A DNA stretch of 64,000 nt from Saccharospirillaceae bacterium. GTDB taxonomy: Bacteria > Pseudomonadota > Gammaproteobacteria > Pseudomonadales > Oceanobacteraceae. The translations under genes were made by a program, and so were the position numbers. Shown one piece after another: positions 27,773 to 36,921 of the stretch (positions within the stretch are counted from its first letter, which is position 1; each line of letters opens with the position of its first letter). The stretch is from positions 124,001-188,000 of the forward strand of contig JAKVCS010000004.1 in the NCBI GenBank assembly GCA_022448365.1, given 5' to 3'. Below the pieces are notes generated by a model. That model was not told where the DNA came from and did not search any database. It was given only the letters and a program-made list of their open reading frames with translations.

Positions 27773-28174
27773 CTAATTATGTTGCCAAATGTTGTCTTTT
27801 GGGGTGAACCCACGACGTTCAACCGGTGTTTGTAATTCCGTTGGAATGGATTGAATAATAAGGGTTTTTTCGTATTCGTCTGCCCACTTTAGGGTGTGGT
27901 GCAGCAGCTGATGCATTACTCCGCGACGCTGAGTTATCTGTCTTACTGCGGCCTGCTCAAGCTGAACGCTCTGTTCAGTTTCAGTGGCAATGATTAAACC
28001 GACGATTCTATCGTTAAACCGGCCCGCCAGAATCCAGCTGCCGTTGTTCAACCGTTCTGTCAGAGTCTCAATATTGTCTGTCAGGCCAGAATCAACCGTC
28101 TCCTGATGGATTTTGCCAATGTCTTGCCAGTCTGCATCGGTTGGTTGGTGAATGTGTTCTAAACGCACTGGCAT
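27773..28174 (-). CDS. PanZ-like GNAT protein
   Basis: The 133-residue GNAT-fold protein has GRFNDRIVGLIIA near 52, and an acetyl-CoA-binding stretch AAVRQITQRRGVMHQLLHH near 75, which resembles PanZ/PanM. In enterobacteria PanZ senses acetyl-CoA and controls maturation of aspartate decarboxylase PanD. No pan gene is nearby, and PanD of this organism is not visible, so the role is an inference. It is divergent from hisB, with about 97 bp between starts. Confidence 0.7.
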   Translation of the reverse strand: MPVRLEHIHQPTDADWQDIGKIHQETVDSGLTDNIETLTERLNNGSWILAGRFNDRIVGLIIATETEQSVQLEQAAVRQITQRRGVMHQLLHHTLKWADEYEKTLIIQSIPTELQTPVERRGFTPKDNIWQHN

Positions 28175-28271
28175 AACGGTTACCTCTGATCTGATGACTT
28201 ACCTAAAAGCAGGAGTTTTTTATCTGGCTGCTTTATAATGCGTTTTTAAAAATTTTGCGAGAGTTGAGTTC

Positions 28272-28880
28272 ATGGCCACGACTGCAAGTTCTGGGCGCAG
28301 TGCGACCGTCGAGCGTAATACGCTGGAAACGAAAATCCGTGTCAGTATCAATCTGGATGGTACTGGCAAAGCCAAATTTGATACCGGTGTGCCTTTTCTG
28401 GAACACATGATGGATCAGATTGCCCGACATGGTTTGATTGATCTCGATATCTACTGCGATGGGGACACTCATATTGATGATCACCACACAGTCGAAGACA
28501 TTGGTATTACGCTGGGTCAGGCGTTTGCTGAAGCCATCGGTGATAAGAAAGGCATCGTCCGTTATGGCCACTCATATGTGCCATTAGACGAAGCATTATC
28601 TCGTGTCGTGATCGACTTTTCTGGCCGCCCACACCTTGATATGAAGGTGAAATTTACCCGCGGAAATATCGGTCGCTTTGATACTCAGCTGTTCTGGGAG
28701 TTTTTCTACGGTTTTGTGAATCACTCTAAGGTCAGCCTGCACATTGATAATCTCAAGGGTTTTAATGCGCATCACCAGGCTGAAACGATTTTTAAAGCGT
28801 TCGGCCGCGCATTACGGATGGCGGTTGAGCAAGATCCTCGTATGGCAGGTGTTATGCCTTCGACCAAAGGAACGCTGTAA
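28272..28880 (+). CDS. hisB: Imidazoleglycerol-phosphate dehydratase
   Basis: The 202-residue monofunctional enzyme catalyses the sixth step of histidine synthesis. Metal-binding histidine motifs are clear: [10 protein letters not shown] near 46, DDHHTVED near 73, and [19 protein letters not shown] near 165. It lacks the phosphatase domain found in the E. coli fusion. It heads a unit in which hisH starts 3 bp after its stop. Confidence 0.97.
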   Translation: MATTASSGRSATVERNTLETKIRVSINLDGTGKAKFDTGVPFLEHMMDQIARHGLIDLDIYCDGDTHIDDHHTVEDIGITLGQAFAEAIGDKKGIVRYGHSYVPLDEALSRVVIDFSGRPHLDMKVKFTRGNIGRFDTQLFWEFFYGFVNHSKVSLHIDNLKGFNAHHQAETIFKAFGRALRMAVEQDPRMAGVMPSTKGTL

Positions 28881-28883
28881 CTG

Positions 28884-29531
28884 ATGGCTGCGAGTAAAGT
28901 ATGTGCCGTCATCGACTACGGCATGGGCAACCTGCACTCCGCCCATGGTGCGTTACAGAAAGTGGCTCCTGAGACTCAGGTATTGGTGACCTCGAAGCCG
29001 GAGGAAATTCTGGCTGCGGACCATGTTGTATTGCCGGGCGTTGGCGCCATTCGTGATTGTGTGGGTGAAATTAAAGCTCAGGGTATCGACCAGATTGTTG
29101 CTGAAGTGATGCAAAGCAAGCCACTGTTAGGCATTTGTGTTGGCTTGCAGGCGATGATGACCCACTCAGAAGAAAATGGCGGTGTTGATTGTCTGAATCT
29201 GTTTGAAGGTGAGGTGAGATATTTCGGTGATGATCTGACCGAAAACGATGAGCGCCTGAAAGTTCCCCACATGGGCTGGAATCAGGTTGAAACGCTTGAT
29301 CATCCACTGTGGGCAGACATTGCTGACGGCAGCCGTTTTTACTTCGTACATTCTTATTATGTGGATGCAAAAAATAAAGATCAGGTTAAAGGCCGCGGTT
29401 TTTATGGTAAGTCGTTTGATGCCGCACTGGCTCAGGACAATGTCTTTGCCGTGCAATTTCACCCGGAAAAAAGTCATAAAAACGGACTGCAATTGCTGCA
29501 GAACTTTATAAACTGGGACGGGCAGGCGTAA
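28884..29531 (+). CDS. hisH: Imidazole glycerol phosphate synthase, glutaminase subunit
   Basis: The 215-residue class I glutaminase has the nucleophile C85 in [10 protein letters not shown] and the catalytic His and Glu in VQFHPEKS near 195. It supplies ammonia to HisF for ring closure to imidazole glycerol phosphate. It is followed after only 6 bp by hisF, so no hisA lies between them. Confidence 0.97.
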   Translation: MAASKVCAVIDYGMGNLHSAHGALQKVAPETQVLVTSKPEEILAADHVVLPGVGAIRDCVGEIKAQGIDQIVAEVMQSKPLLGICVGLQAMMTHSEENGGVDCLNLFEGEVRYFGDDLTENDERLKVPHMGWNQVETLDHPLWADIADGSRFYFVHSYYVDAKNKDQVKGRGFYGKSFDAALAQDNVFAVQFHPEKSHKNGLQLLQNFINWDGQA

Positions 29532-29537
29532 CAACAA

Positions 29538-30326
29538 ATGGCATTAGCAAAGCGTATTATTCCATGTCTGGATGTTGATCAGGGTCGCGTTGTCAAAGGC
29601 GTAAACTTTGTTGGTATTCGTGATGCCGGAGATCCGGTTGAAGTTGCCAAACGTTACGATGAGCAAGGCGCTGACGAAATTACTTTTCTGGATATTACTG
29701 CGACCCATGAAGATCGCGGTACCACTGTGCAGATGGTTGAAGCCATTGCTGAGCACGTATTTATTCCACTAACGGTTGGCGGTGGCATTCGCGAAGTTGA
29801 CGATATTCGCCGGATGTTGAATGCCGGAGCCGACAAAGTGTCGATCAACTCGGCTGCGGTTTATAACCCTGAATTTGTTCGCCAGGCGTCGGAAAAATTT
29901 GGTGCTCAGTGTATCGTTGTTGCGATTGACGCAAAGCGTGTTGCTGGTTCGGGCGAGTTGGGTGATTCAGAGAATAAATGGGAGATTTTTACCCATGGTG
30001 GTCGCAAGCCGACTGGCATCGATGCCGTCGAGTGGGCGATCAAAATGGCCGATTATGGCGCCGGTGAAATCTTGCTGACCAGTATGGATCGCGACGGTGT
30101 AAAAACCGGTTTTGACCTGGGTGTCACCCGTGCCATCAGTGATGCGGTGAATATACCGGTCATTGCGTCCGGAGGTGTTGGCAATCTGGAACATCTGGCC
30201 GACGGCGTTACGTTGGGTCATGCTGACGCGGTATTGGCGGCAAGTATCTTCCACTTTGGTGAATACACCGTGCAGGAAGCCAAGCAGCACATGGCGGATG
30301 CCGGAATTGAGATGCGCCTCGACTGA
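29538..30326 (+). CDS. hisF: Imidazole glycerol phosphate synthase, cyclase subunit
   Basis: The 262-residue TIM barrel begins [21 protein letters not shown], the HisF signature, with catalytic Asp12 in CLDV and the second Asp in VVAIDAKR near 134. Phosphate loops ASGGVG and [10 protein letters not shown] are present. It is HisF, not HisA: HisA starts with a different signature and lacks IIPCLDV. It forms a complex with HisH. A terminator follows at once. Confidence 0.97.
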   Translation: MALAKRIIPCLDVDQGRVVKGVNFVGIRDAGDPVEVAKRYDEQGADEITFLDITATHEDRGTTVQMVEAIAEHVFIPLTVGGGIREVDDIRRMLNAGADKVSINSAAVYNPEFVRQASEKFGAQCIVVAIDAKRVAGSGELGDSENKWEIFTHGGRKPTGIDAVEWAIKMADYGAGEILLTSMDRDGVKTGFDLGVTRAISDAVNIPVIASGGVGNLEHLADGVTLGHADAVLAASIFHFGEYTVQEAKQHMADAGIEMRLD

Positions 30327-30342
30327 ATCTGTTGCGGCATTT

Positions 30343-30368
30343 AAAGCCCCGTTTCAGCGGGGCTTTTT
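30343..30368 (+). terminator. Terminator after hisF
   Basis: An AAAGCCCCG / CGGGGCTTT stem is followed by T residues, 17 bp after the hisF stop. Confidence 0.88.
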
Positions 30369-30390
30369 ATTAGTAGGTTGGATAGGGATT

Positions 30391-32640
30391 ATGGATAACT
30401 TGGCGTCCGGCTGTTTGATAACCACTTTGGTTTTGGCAGGGACTCTTTCCGTGCAGGCATTTGAGTCGGGCTTTAATGAATTTGAACCCGATGTCCCTCA
30501 GGTGCTGACGCCTGTGCGTTTGCAGCAGCCTCAGGTCGAGGTGCCTGCCAGCGTCACGGTAATTACCGCTGAACAAATTCGCCTTTGGGGCATGAAAGAT
30601 ATTGCTGCCGTGTTACGTATGGTGCCCGGCATGTTCGTATCGACAAGTCTGTATACCAACTCATCGAACGTTGTTTATCACTCCGGTGCCTCGTCACTTG
30701 CTCGCCGCTTAGAGGTGTTGGTAGATGGTCGCTCGGTGTATCAGGCTGCGTTTGCGACCGTTGATTGGCAGCGCCTTAACATTGCATTGGAAGATATCGA
30801 ACGTATCGAAATTACTCGCGGTCCCAGTGCTGCCAGTTATGGACTCAATGCATTTCAGGGTGTCATTCATATTATCACCCGTCATCCTGCGGATAGTGCT
30901 GATGCGGCTGTTGTTGCCGCCTATGGTAGCCAGCAACGTCGTCATGGATACGCATCGTTGACACTGAACAGTGCGCAGCAGTGGTATAACCGAGTATCGG
31001 TATTTGCTGATCGTGAAGGCGAGTTTGGTGGATTTCACGCCGACTCAGGCAGAGTCGGCGGCTTACCGGATTTAAGCCAGGTGAAAGGAATTAACTGGTC
31101 GTCTGTGCTGAATGTGGATGATCGCCATGAATTCTCCTGGCAACTAAGCCGACAACAAATTCAGGGGGAGTCATTAGGCGATTCTAATTATCAGGTCAGC
31201 TCACCGCGCACGGTGAATACCAATGATGTTGCCTGGGGGCGTTGGGATTTCAGTGCTTCGGCAGATCATCAGCTGCGTTTGCAAGCGTATTGGCAGAATG
31301 ATGAGCGAGAAGAAACGTTCCGTACCTGTTCGCCAACATTTGGTTTTGATCCTCAGCTGGGCGCCTTACATCGTGAAAATCGGGATCTGGCTGAAGGGCT
31401 CGCTTATGGCATTCTGCCGTTGCTGGATGACCAGGTTTCGACCACAAATAAACAGCAAATCGTCCAGGTTTATCAGTTACTCGCTGCGGGGCAGTTGACG
31501 CCAGAGACATTGCAGGGCGCGATAGAGGCGGCTGGTGGCAACAAAATCGCTACGGTTACGCAGAGTCAGTTCGATAGAGCGCAGCAGATGGTTGCGCGGT
31601 TGGTGGCCAGTAATGCGCTAACGGAAATCAGTTGTGGTAACGGTTGGGTGGATGTTGACCAGCAGCGTACCGATATCGAATTGCAGGACACGGTGCGCTG
31701 GAACGAACATTGGCGTTCGGTCCAGGGCATCAGTTATCGCCGCGATGAGGTCGACTCGGAAACCTATTTCGGACGGCGTCTGACTGCCGAGCAGTGGATG
31801 GCATTTATCAACAGTGAATATCGCAGTGGGCCTGCCTGGTTGTGGTCGGCATCGTTGCAATATACCCATGAGAAAGACCATGGCTCATCTTACTCGCCAC
31901 GCTTGGCTCTGAATTACTTGTTATCGACCGAGCAAAGTGTGCGACTACAGTACGCCAAAAGTCACCGCTCTCCGGATCTGGCTGAACGTTATCTGGACGC
32001 GACTTCGGCAGTGGATAATATCTCGCAGCCCAATTATCTCGATATTACCAGCGGGCGATTATTTTTGCGTGCCAGTGCAGAAGGCTGGAGCGATAATTTA
32101 AAAAATGAGGAAGTTGATGCCTGGGAATTCGGGTATTTTGCCAACCTCAGTCGTTATCGTTTGCAGTGGGATATAAAGATCTTCCGCGAGCAACTGAAGC
32201 GTTTGCTCAGCAGCCAGGTATCGCTGGCCAATACCGACTTACGCAATTCCGGCAATGCTGTAAACAAGGGCATAGAGGCACAGTTGCATTGGCGACCGGT
32301 GAGTGGTCATGCGTTATGGCTGACCTTTCTTAATCAGCGGCGTAATGCCGACAATGAGAAAGAGTTGTACGTCGGTGCAGATCAAAGTGTGCGTTTTATC
32401 TGGAGCCACAATGGTGCTTTATCAGAGTCCAGTCTGGGTTTTATTCTGGATGAGGATTCCGATGCCCGAAAAGACCCGGAGTTTCGACTGCGTAATCAGA
32501 TTTTATTAGCCCGTCTTGGGTGGAAGACTGGCTGGGGAGACTGGTCTGTGACTTCTGAATACGATCTGTTGTCAGAGAATCTGAGAACTGAACGTGACCC
32601 GAAATGGCTTGTCTGGGGAGAATATCGTTTCAATTGGTGA
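30391..32640 (+). CDS. TonB-dependent outer-membrane receptor
   Basis: The 749-residue product starts at ATG 30391 (ATAGGGATT upstream) with a signal peptide to about residue 24 (VQAFES). A plug domain at about 45-165 (ITAEQIRLWGMKDIAAVLRMVPGM, RIEITRGPSAASYGLNAFQGVIHI) precedes a beta-barrel that ends in aromatic residues (YRFNW). Between C313 and C415 lies a helix-rich insert of about 100 residues, probably an outside loop. The ligand is unknown; no siderophore or transport gene lies beside it. It stands alone between two terminators. Confidence 0.92.
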   Translation: MDNLASGCLITTLVLAGTLSVQAFESGFNEFEPDVPQVLTPVRLQQPQVEVPASVTVITAEQIRLWGMKDIAAVLRMVPGMFVSTSLYTNSSNVVYHSGASSLARRLEVLVDGRSVYQAAFATVDWQRLNIALEDIERIEITRGPSAASYGLNAFQGVIHIITRHPADSADAAVVAAYGSQQRRHGYASLTLNSAQQWYNRVSVFADREGEFGGFHADSGRVGGLPDLSQVKGINWSSVLNVDDRHEFSWQLSRQQIQGESLGDSNYQVSSPRTVNTNDVAWGRWDFSASADHQLRLQAYWQNDEREETFRTCSPTFGFDPQLGALHRENRDLAEGLAYGILPLLDDQVSTTNKQQIVQVYQLLAAGQLTPETLQGAIEAAGGNKIATVTQSQFDRAQQMVARLVASNALTEISCGNGWVDVDQQRTDIELQDTVRWNEHWRSVQGISYRRDEVDSETYFGRRLTAEQWMAFINSEYRSGPAWLWSASLQYTHEKDHGSSYSPRLALNYLLSTEQSVRLQYAKSHRSPDLAERYLDATSAVDNISQPNYLDITSGRLFLRASAEGWSDNLKNEEVDAWEFGYFANLSRYRLQWDIKIFREQLKRLLSSQVSLANTDLRNSGNAVNKGIEAQLHWRPVSGHALWLTFLNQRRNADNEKELYVGADQSVRFIWSHNGALSESSLGFILDEDSDARKDPEFRLRNQILLARLGWKTGWGDWSVTSEYDLLSENLRTERDPKWLVWGEYRFNW

Positions 32641-32667
32641 CGATATTCTGCAGCCTAAGCTAATAAA

Positions 32668-32706
32668 AAAAAGCCGCGTCTTGCAAACAACAATACGCGG
32701 CTTTTT
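32668..32706. terminator. Bidirectional terminator between the TonB receptor and serA
   Basis: An AAAAAGCCGCGT / ACGCGGCTTTTT stem of 12 bp with a 15-base loop lies between two convergent genes. Confidence 0.88.
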
Positions 32707-32730
32707 ATTGGCTGAAAATCATCAGATGAA

Positions 32731-33960
32731 TCAGTACAGAACGCGAGCGCGGATAGTACCTTCAACTGTTTTGATTTTTTCCAACGCCAGTTCTGATGCG
32801 TCCGCGGCCACATCAATAACAACGTAGCCCACGTCTTCAACAGTCTGCAGATACTGGCCTGAAATATTGATGTTGTTCTCAGCGAAGATGCTGTTAATCG
32901 CATTCATTACGCCAGGCACGTTTTTATGGATGTGCAGGATACGGTGAACGTCGCGGTTTGATGGCAGAGCCACCTCCGGGAAGTTCACAGAAGATGTTGT
33001 TGTACCGTTGTCGCTGTACTGAGCCAGCTTCTCACCCACTTCTTTGCCGATGTTTTCCTGAGCTTCCATGGTGGAGCCACCAACATGAGGTGTCAGGATA
33101 ACATTATCAAACTCGCGCAATGGTGAAACGAACTCTTCATCGTTAGAGCGAGGTTCAACCGGGAATACGTCGATAGCGGCTCCCAGTAATTTTTTGCTGC
33201 GGACCGCATCGGCCAGAGCGTCGATATCAACCACGGTTCCGCGAGACGCATTCAGCAGGATAGAGCCTTGTTTCATTTGTTCGAACTGTTCCGGGCCTAT
33301 CATCCACTTAGTGGCTTCGGTTTCAGGCACGTGCAGAGATACAACATCAGCAATGTTCAGCAGTTCGTTCAGGCTACCTACCTGGGTGGCGTTGCCGATT
33401 GGCAGTTTGGTGACAACGTCGTAGAAGTACACTTCCATACCCATGCTTTCTGCCATCACAGACAGCTGAGTACCAATGCTGCCGTAACCTACGATGCCCA
33501 GTTTTTTACCACGGATTTCGTAAGAGTTAACAGCAGACTTGCTCCAGCCGCCGCGGTGACACTCGGCATTCTTCGCTGGTACACCGCGCATCAGCATGAT
33601 GATTTCAGCGATAGACAGTTCCGCAACGGAACGAGTATTGGAATATGGTGCGTTAAATACCGCGATACCACGTTTGGTCGCAGCTTTCAGGTCAACCTGA
33701 TTGGTGCCAATACAGAAACAACCCACCGCAATCAGCTTCTCAGCAGCCGCAAAGATTTCCTCGGTCAGCTGGGTGCGGGAGCGAATACCGATGAAGTGTG
33801 CGTCTTTGATGCGCTCTTTCAGTTCATCGTCCGGCAGCGAGGTTTTCAGGTACTCGATGTTGGTGTAACCGGCAGCGTTCAGGGTATCTAACGCGGACTG
33901 GTGAACACCTTCTAACAAGAGAAGCTTGATCTTGCTTTTGTCGAGAGACGTTTGAGTCAT
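32731..33960 (-). CDS. serA: D-3-phosphoglycerate dehydrogenase
   Basis: The 409-residue product has the E. coli SerA length: a substrate domain, an NAD-binding Rossmann domain (GIVGYGSIGTQL near 155), active-site LHVPETEATKWM and HVGGSTMEA, and a C-terminal ACT domain from about 335 that should bind serine for feedback control. It makes phosphohydroxypyruvate, and SerA enzymes can also reduce 2-oxoglutarate to D-2-hydroxyglutarate. It is divergent from the D2HGDH gene, which would recycle that product. Confidence 0.97.
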   Translation of the reverse strand: MTQTSLDKSKIKLLLLEGVHQSALDTLNAAGYTNIEYLKTSLPDDELKERIKDAHFIGIRSRTQLTEEIFAAAEKLIAVGCFCIGTNQVDLKAATKRGIAVFNAPYSNTRSVAELSIAEIIMLMRGVPAKNAECHRGGWSKSAVNSYEIRGKKLGIVGYGSIGTQLSVMAESMGMEVYFYDVVTKLPIGNATQVGSLNELLNIADVVSLHVPETEATKWMIGPEQFEQMKQGSILLNASRGTVVDIDALADAVRSKKLLGAAIDVFPVEPRSNDEEFVSPLREFDNVILTPHVGGSTMEAQENIGKEVGEKLAQYSDNGTTTSSVNFPEVALPSNRDVHRILHIHKNVPGVMNAINSIFAENNINISGQYLQTVEDVGYVVIDVAADASELALEKIKTVEGTIRARVLY

Positions 33961-34128
33961 GGTGGTACCTACTTACAGTCAGTAATAAACGAATTCAGTC
34001 GTTTGCCTGGTGTGGAAATTCGGATAACGACGTCACACCAGTGGTCGGAAGCAATCAGTTAAAATTGTCTAACTGGTCAGTTTTGCTTCAGGCTTCAAAG
34101 TGGAAATCACTCTGAAAAATAAGGCGCG

Positions 34129-34140
34129 TATGCTAGCATA
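34129..34140. promoter_or_regulatory. Perfect 12-bp palindrome in the serA-D2HGDH divergent promoter
   Basis: TATGCTAGCATA is fully self-complementary and sits in the 281-bp region between the two divergent starts. It is a candidate operator. Nothing else in the sequence identifies the binding protein. Confidence 0.3.
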
Positions 34141-34241
34141 TGCTGCTCATAAAGTGAGCCTCAAAGTCGTTGCTGGCGGCGAAATAGTCGCGAAGATTCT
34201 TCAATTTGAGGTGAATTTGATTCATTTAGCCGGACGAAATC

Positions 34242-35645
34242 ATGACCACTCTGACCCAGGAAGCCCTGATAGAACAATTATCTGCCATCGTTGGTGATGA
34301 CAAAGTGCGTATCGACGCCGATTCGCTCGAGACCTTTGGTAAAGACTGGACCAAGATTTATCCGCCGAAACCGACTGCCATTGTGTTTCCGAAAACCACA
34401 GAGCAGGTTCAACAAGTTGTTAAGTTGGCCAATGAGCATCAGCTCGCGCTGGTTCCGTCTGGTGGTCGTACCGGTTTAAGTGCTGGTGCTGTTGCGGCTA
34501 ACGGCGAGATAGTCGTGGCTTTCGACTATATGAATCAGATCAGTCACTTCAATGCGACCGACCGCACTGTGAAGTGCGGCGCGGGTGTGATCACCGAGCA
34601 ATTACAAACCTTCGCCGAAGACAATGATCTGTTTTACCCGGTGGATTTTGCCTCCGCAGGTTCCAGTCAGATTGGCGGTAATATATCTACTAATGCCGGT
34701 GGTATTAAAGTTATTAAGTGGGGTATGACCCGCGATTGGGTGGCGGGCCTGACGGTTGTCACCGGTCAAGGTGACATCCTTGAGCTGAACAAAGATCTGA
34801 TGAAGAACAACACCGGTTATGACATGCGTCAGCTGTTTATCGGTGGCGAAGGTACACTGGGTTTTGTAACCGAGGCGACCATGCGCCTGACCCGTCAGCC
34901 AAAGAATCTGACGGTATTGGTGTTGGGTATTCCTGAGCTGGATAACGTGATGAATGTGCTCAGTCAGTTCCAGTCAAGTATGGACCTGACGGCGTTCGAA
35001 TTCTTCTCTGATAAAGCCATGCAGAAGGTGCTGGCGCGAGGTGATGTCCCGGCTCCTTTTGAGACCAGCACGGATTTTTATGCATTAATTGAATTCGAAT
35101 CTCTGACGGATGCCGATTTGGATCAGGCAATGACCATGTTCGAACAATGCGTTGAGCAGGGGTGGGTGGTTGATGGTGTGATCAGTCAATCTGAAACTCA
35201 GGCAGCGAACTTGTGGCGCTTGCGTGAAGACATTTCAGAAACCATTGCTGAATGGACGCCTTATAAAAATGACATCTCGGTCGTGGTATCAAAAGTGCCT
35301 CCATTTCTGCGCGATATCGATGAAGTCGTTACCCGTGAATACCCAGACTTCGAGATTATCTGGTTTGGCCATATCGGTGACGGTAACCTGCACCTGAACA
35401 TTCTGAAACCAGAAGGTCTGGCAAAAGAAGAGTTCTTCGAAAAATGCGCCAAGGTTTCCACTTGGGTGTTTGAAATTGTTGAAAAATATCAGGGGTCGGT
35501 ATCCGCCGAACACGGTGTTGGTATGACCAAAAAGCCGTATCTGGAATACACTCGCTCTGCTGCGGAAATGGCGTACATGAGAGCGGTGAAGTTAGCATTT
35601 GACCCGAATAACGTTATGAACCCGGGCAAGTTACTTGATGTATAA
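34242..35645 (+). CDS. D-2-hydroxyglutarate dehydrogenase (FAD-binding oxidase family)
   Basis: The 467-residue flavoprotein of the VAO/GlcD type has an FAD-binding PCMH domain at about 38-215 (LVPSGGRTGLSAGAV, GGNISTNAGGIKVIKWG, GGEGTLGFVTEATM) and a C-terminal FAD-oxidase domain with the metal and substrate region HIGDGNLHLNIL and AEHGVG. Its position divergent from serA is the pseudomonad arrangement. There the enzyme oxidises the D-2-hydroxyglutarate made by SerA and so drives serine synthesis. D-lactate dehydrogenase is the main alternative assignment. Confidence 0.85.
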   Translation: MTTLTQEALIEQLSAIVGDDKVRIDADSLETFGKDWTKIYPPKPTAIVFPKTTEQVQQVVKLANEHQLALVPSGGRTGLSAGAVAANGEIVVAFDYMNQISHFNATDRTVKCGAGVITEQLQTFAEDNDLFYPVDFASAGSSQIGGNISTNAGGIKVIKWGMTRDWVAGLTVVTGQGDILELNKDLMKNNTGYDMRQLFIGGEGTLGFVTEATMRLTRQPKNLTVLVLGIPELDNVMNVLSQFQSSMDLTAFEFFSDKAMQKVLARGDVPAPFETSTDFYALIEFESLTDADLDQAMTMFEQCVEQGWVVDGVISQSETQAANLWRLREDISETIAEWTPYKNDISVVVSKVPPFLRDIDEVVTREYPDFEIIWFGHIGDGNLHLNILKPEGLAKEEFFEKCAKVSTWVFEIVEKYQGSVSAEHGVGMTKKPYLEYTRSAAEMAYMRAVKLAFDPNNVMNPGKLLDV

Positions 35646-35660
35646 AAAGTAACGCAACGT

Positions 35661-35694
35661 AAGGCCATTAATGAGAATTAGTGGCCTTTTTTTT
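35661..35694 (+). terminator. Terminator after the D2HGDH gene
   Basis: An AAGGCCA(T)TA / TAGTGGCCTT stem with one mismatch is followed by a run of T, 15 bp after the stop. Confidence 0.85.
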
Positions 35695-35752
35695 GTCCTG
35701 AAATAAATACAATACGGACTCGGACGTCGCTAAATCAGGAAATTTCTTCTTC

Positions 35753-36892
35753 ATGACAATCACAAAATTACTACAGGTTCTGGCAAAACACGGTGGTTCG
35801 GATTTATATCTGAGTACAGGCGCAGCCCCCAGTGCCAAGTTTCAGGGAACGCTGAAACCCCTGACTAAGGATGTGCTGAAGCCGGGCCAGGTTGAGAGCA
35901 TGGTTTATGAGGTACTCGATGCCGAGCAACAGCAGGAATTTGAGCAAGAGCATGAATTAAACCTGGCAATTAGCATTCCGGGCGGTCGTTTCCGTCTCAA
36001 TATCTTTCGCCAGCGACATGAAGTCTCTGTAGTAGCGCGTAACATTGTCGCTGAGATTCCTAGATTTGAAGATCTTGGCCTTCCGGACATTCTGAAAAAA
36101 GTGATCATGGCTAAGCGCGGTCTGGTTCTTTTTGTGGGCGGCACAGGGTCTGGTAAATCGACTTCGCTGGCGTCGCTGATTGATTATCGTAACAGCAACT
36201 CGGCTGGTCATATTATTACTATCGAGGATCCGGTTGAGTACGTTCACCCACATAAAAAATCGATTGTTAATCAGCGCGAGGTCGGAACCGATACCAAGTC
36301 ATTTCATGCCGCGTTAAAAAACACGTTGCGCCAGGCCCCTGACGTGATTCTGATTGGCGAGATTCGCGATCGTGAAACGATGGAGCATGCACTGGCGTTT
36401 GCTGAGACCGGCCATCTGGCGATTTCAACCCTTCATGCCAATAGTGCGAATCAGGCGCTGGATCGGATTATGAACTTCTTTCCGGAAGAACGTCGTCCAC
36501 AATTGCGCCAGGATCTGGGTTTGAACTTACAGGCAATTGTTTCTCAACGCTTGGTGCCAACCATCGACAATAAGCGTGTAGCTGCGGTTGAAGTATTGCT
36601 GGGCAATAAGACCATTGCTGAGATGATTCTTAAAGGTGATACCGCTGGTATAAAAGAGATCATGGCCAAGTCAGAAAATCTCGGAATGCAGACATTCGAT
36701 GCGGCGTTATTCAAGTTGCAGCAGGCCGGTCGGATTTCAATGGACGAGGCATTACGTAATGCCGACTCGGAGAATAATCTGCGCCTGCGGATTAAGCTGG
36801 GTGGCGAGAATAAGACAAGCAATGATGCTGCGGGTATGGTGCTGGAACTGGAGAATGACAAAGAGGACGGTGAGGAGGAGCTACCGGAGTAA
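35753..36892 (+). CDS. pilU: PilU-like type IV pilus retraction ATPase
   Basis: The 379-residue hexameric ATPase belongs to the PilT/PilU group. Walker A is GGTGSGKST near 129, the Asp box is IITIEDPVEY near 156, Walker B is DVILIGEIRD near 198, and the His box is HLAISTLHANSA near 222. The length and the acidic C-terminal tail (ENDKEDGEEELPE) fit PilU better than PilT, which is about 345 residues. PilU supports PilT during retraction and twitching. pilT is not next to it, which is unusual. It is convergent with mrcA. Confidence 0.9.
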   Translation: MTITKLLQVLAKHGGSDLYLSTGAAPSAKFQGTLKPLTKDVLKPGQVESMVYEVLDAEQQQEFEQEHELNLAISIPGGRFRLNIFRQRHEVSVVARNIVAEIPRFEDLGLPDILKKVIMAKRGLVLFVGGTGSGKSTSLASLIDYRNSNSAGHIITIEDPVEYVHPHKKSIVNQREVGTDTKSFHAALKNTLRQAPDVILIGEIRDRETMEHALAFAETGHLAISTLHANSANQALDRIMNFFPEERRPQLRQDLGLNLQAIVSQRLVPTIDNKRVAAVEVLLGNKTIAEMILKGDTAGIKEIMAKSENLGMQTFDAALFKLQQAGRISMDEALRNADSENNLRLRIKLGGENKTSNDAAGMVLELENDKEDGEEELPE

Positions 36893-36921
36893 CACGTCCT
36901 CAGCGCTGCGGGGCAACCGGA

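Noticed and set aside
29538..30326. hisF gene taken as hisA
   Set aside because: IIPCLDV and VVAIDAKR signatures are those of HisF.
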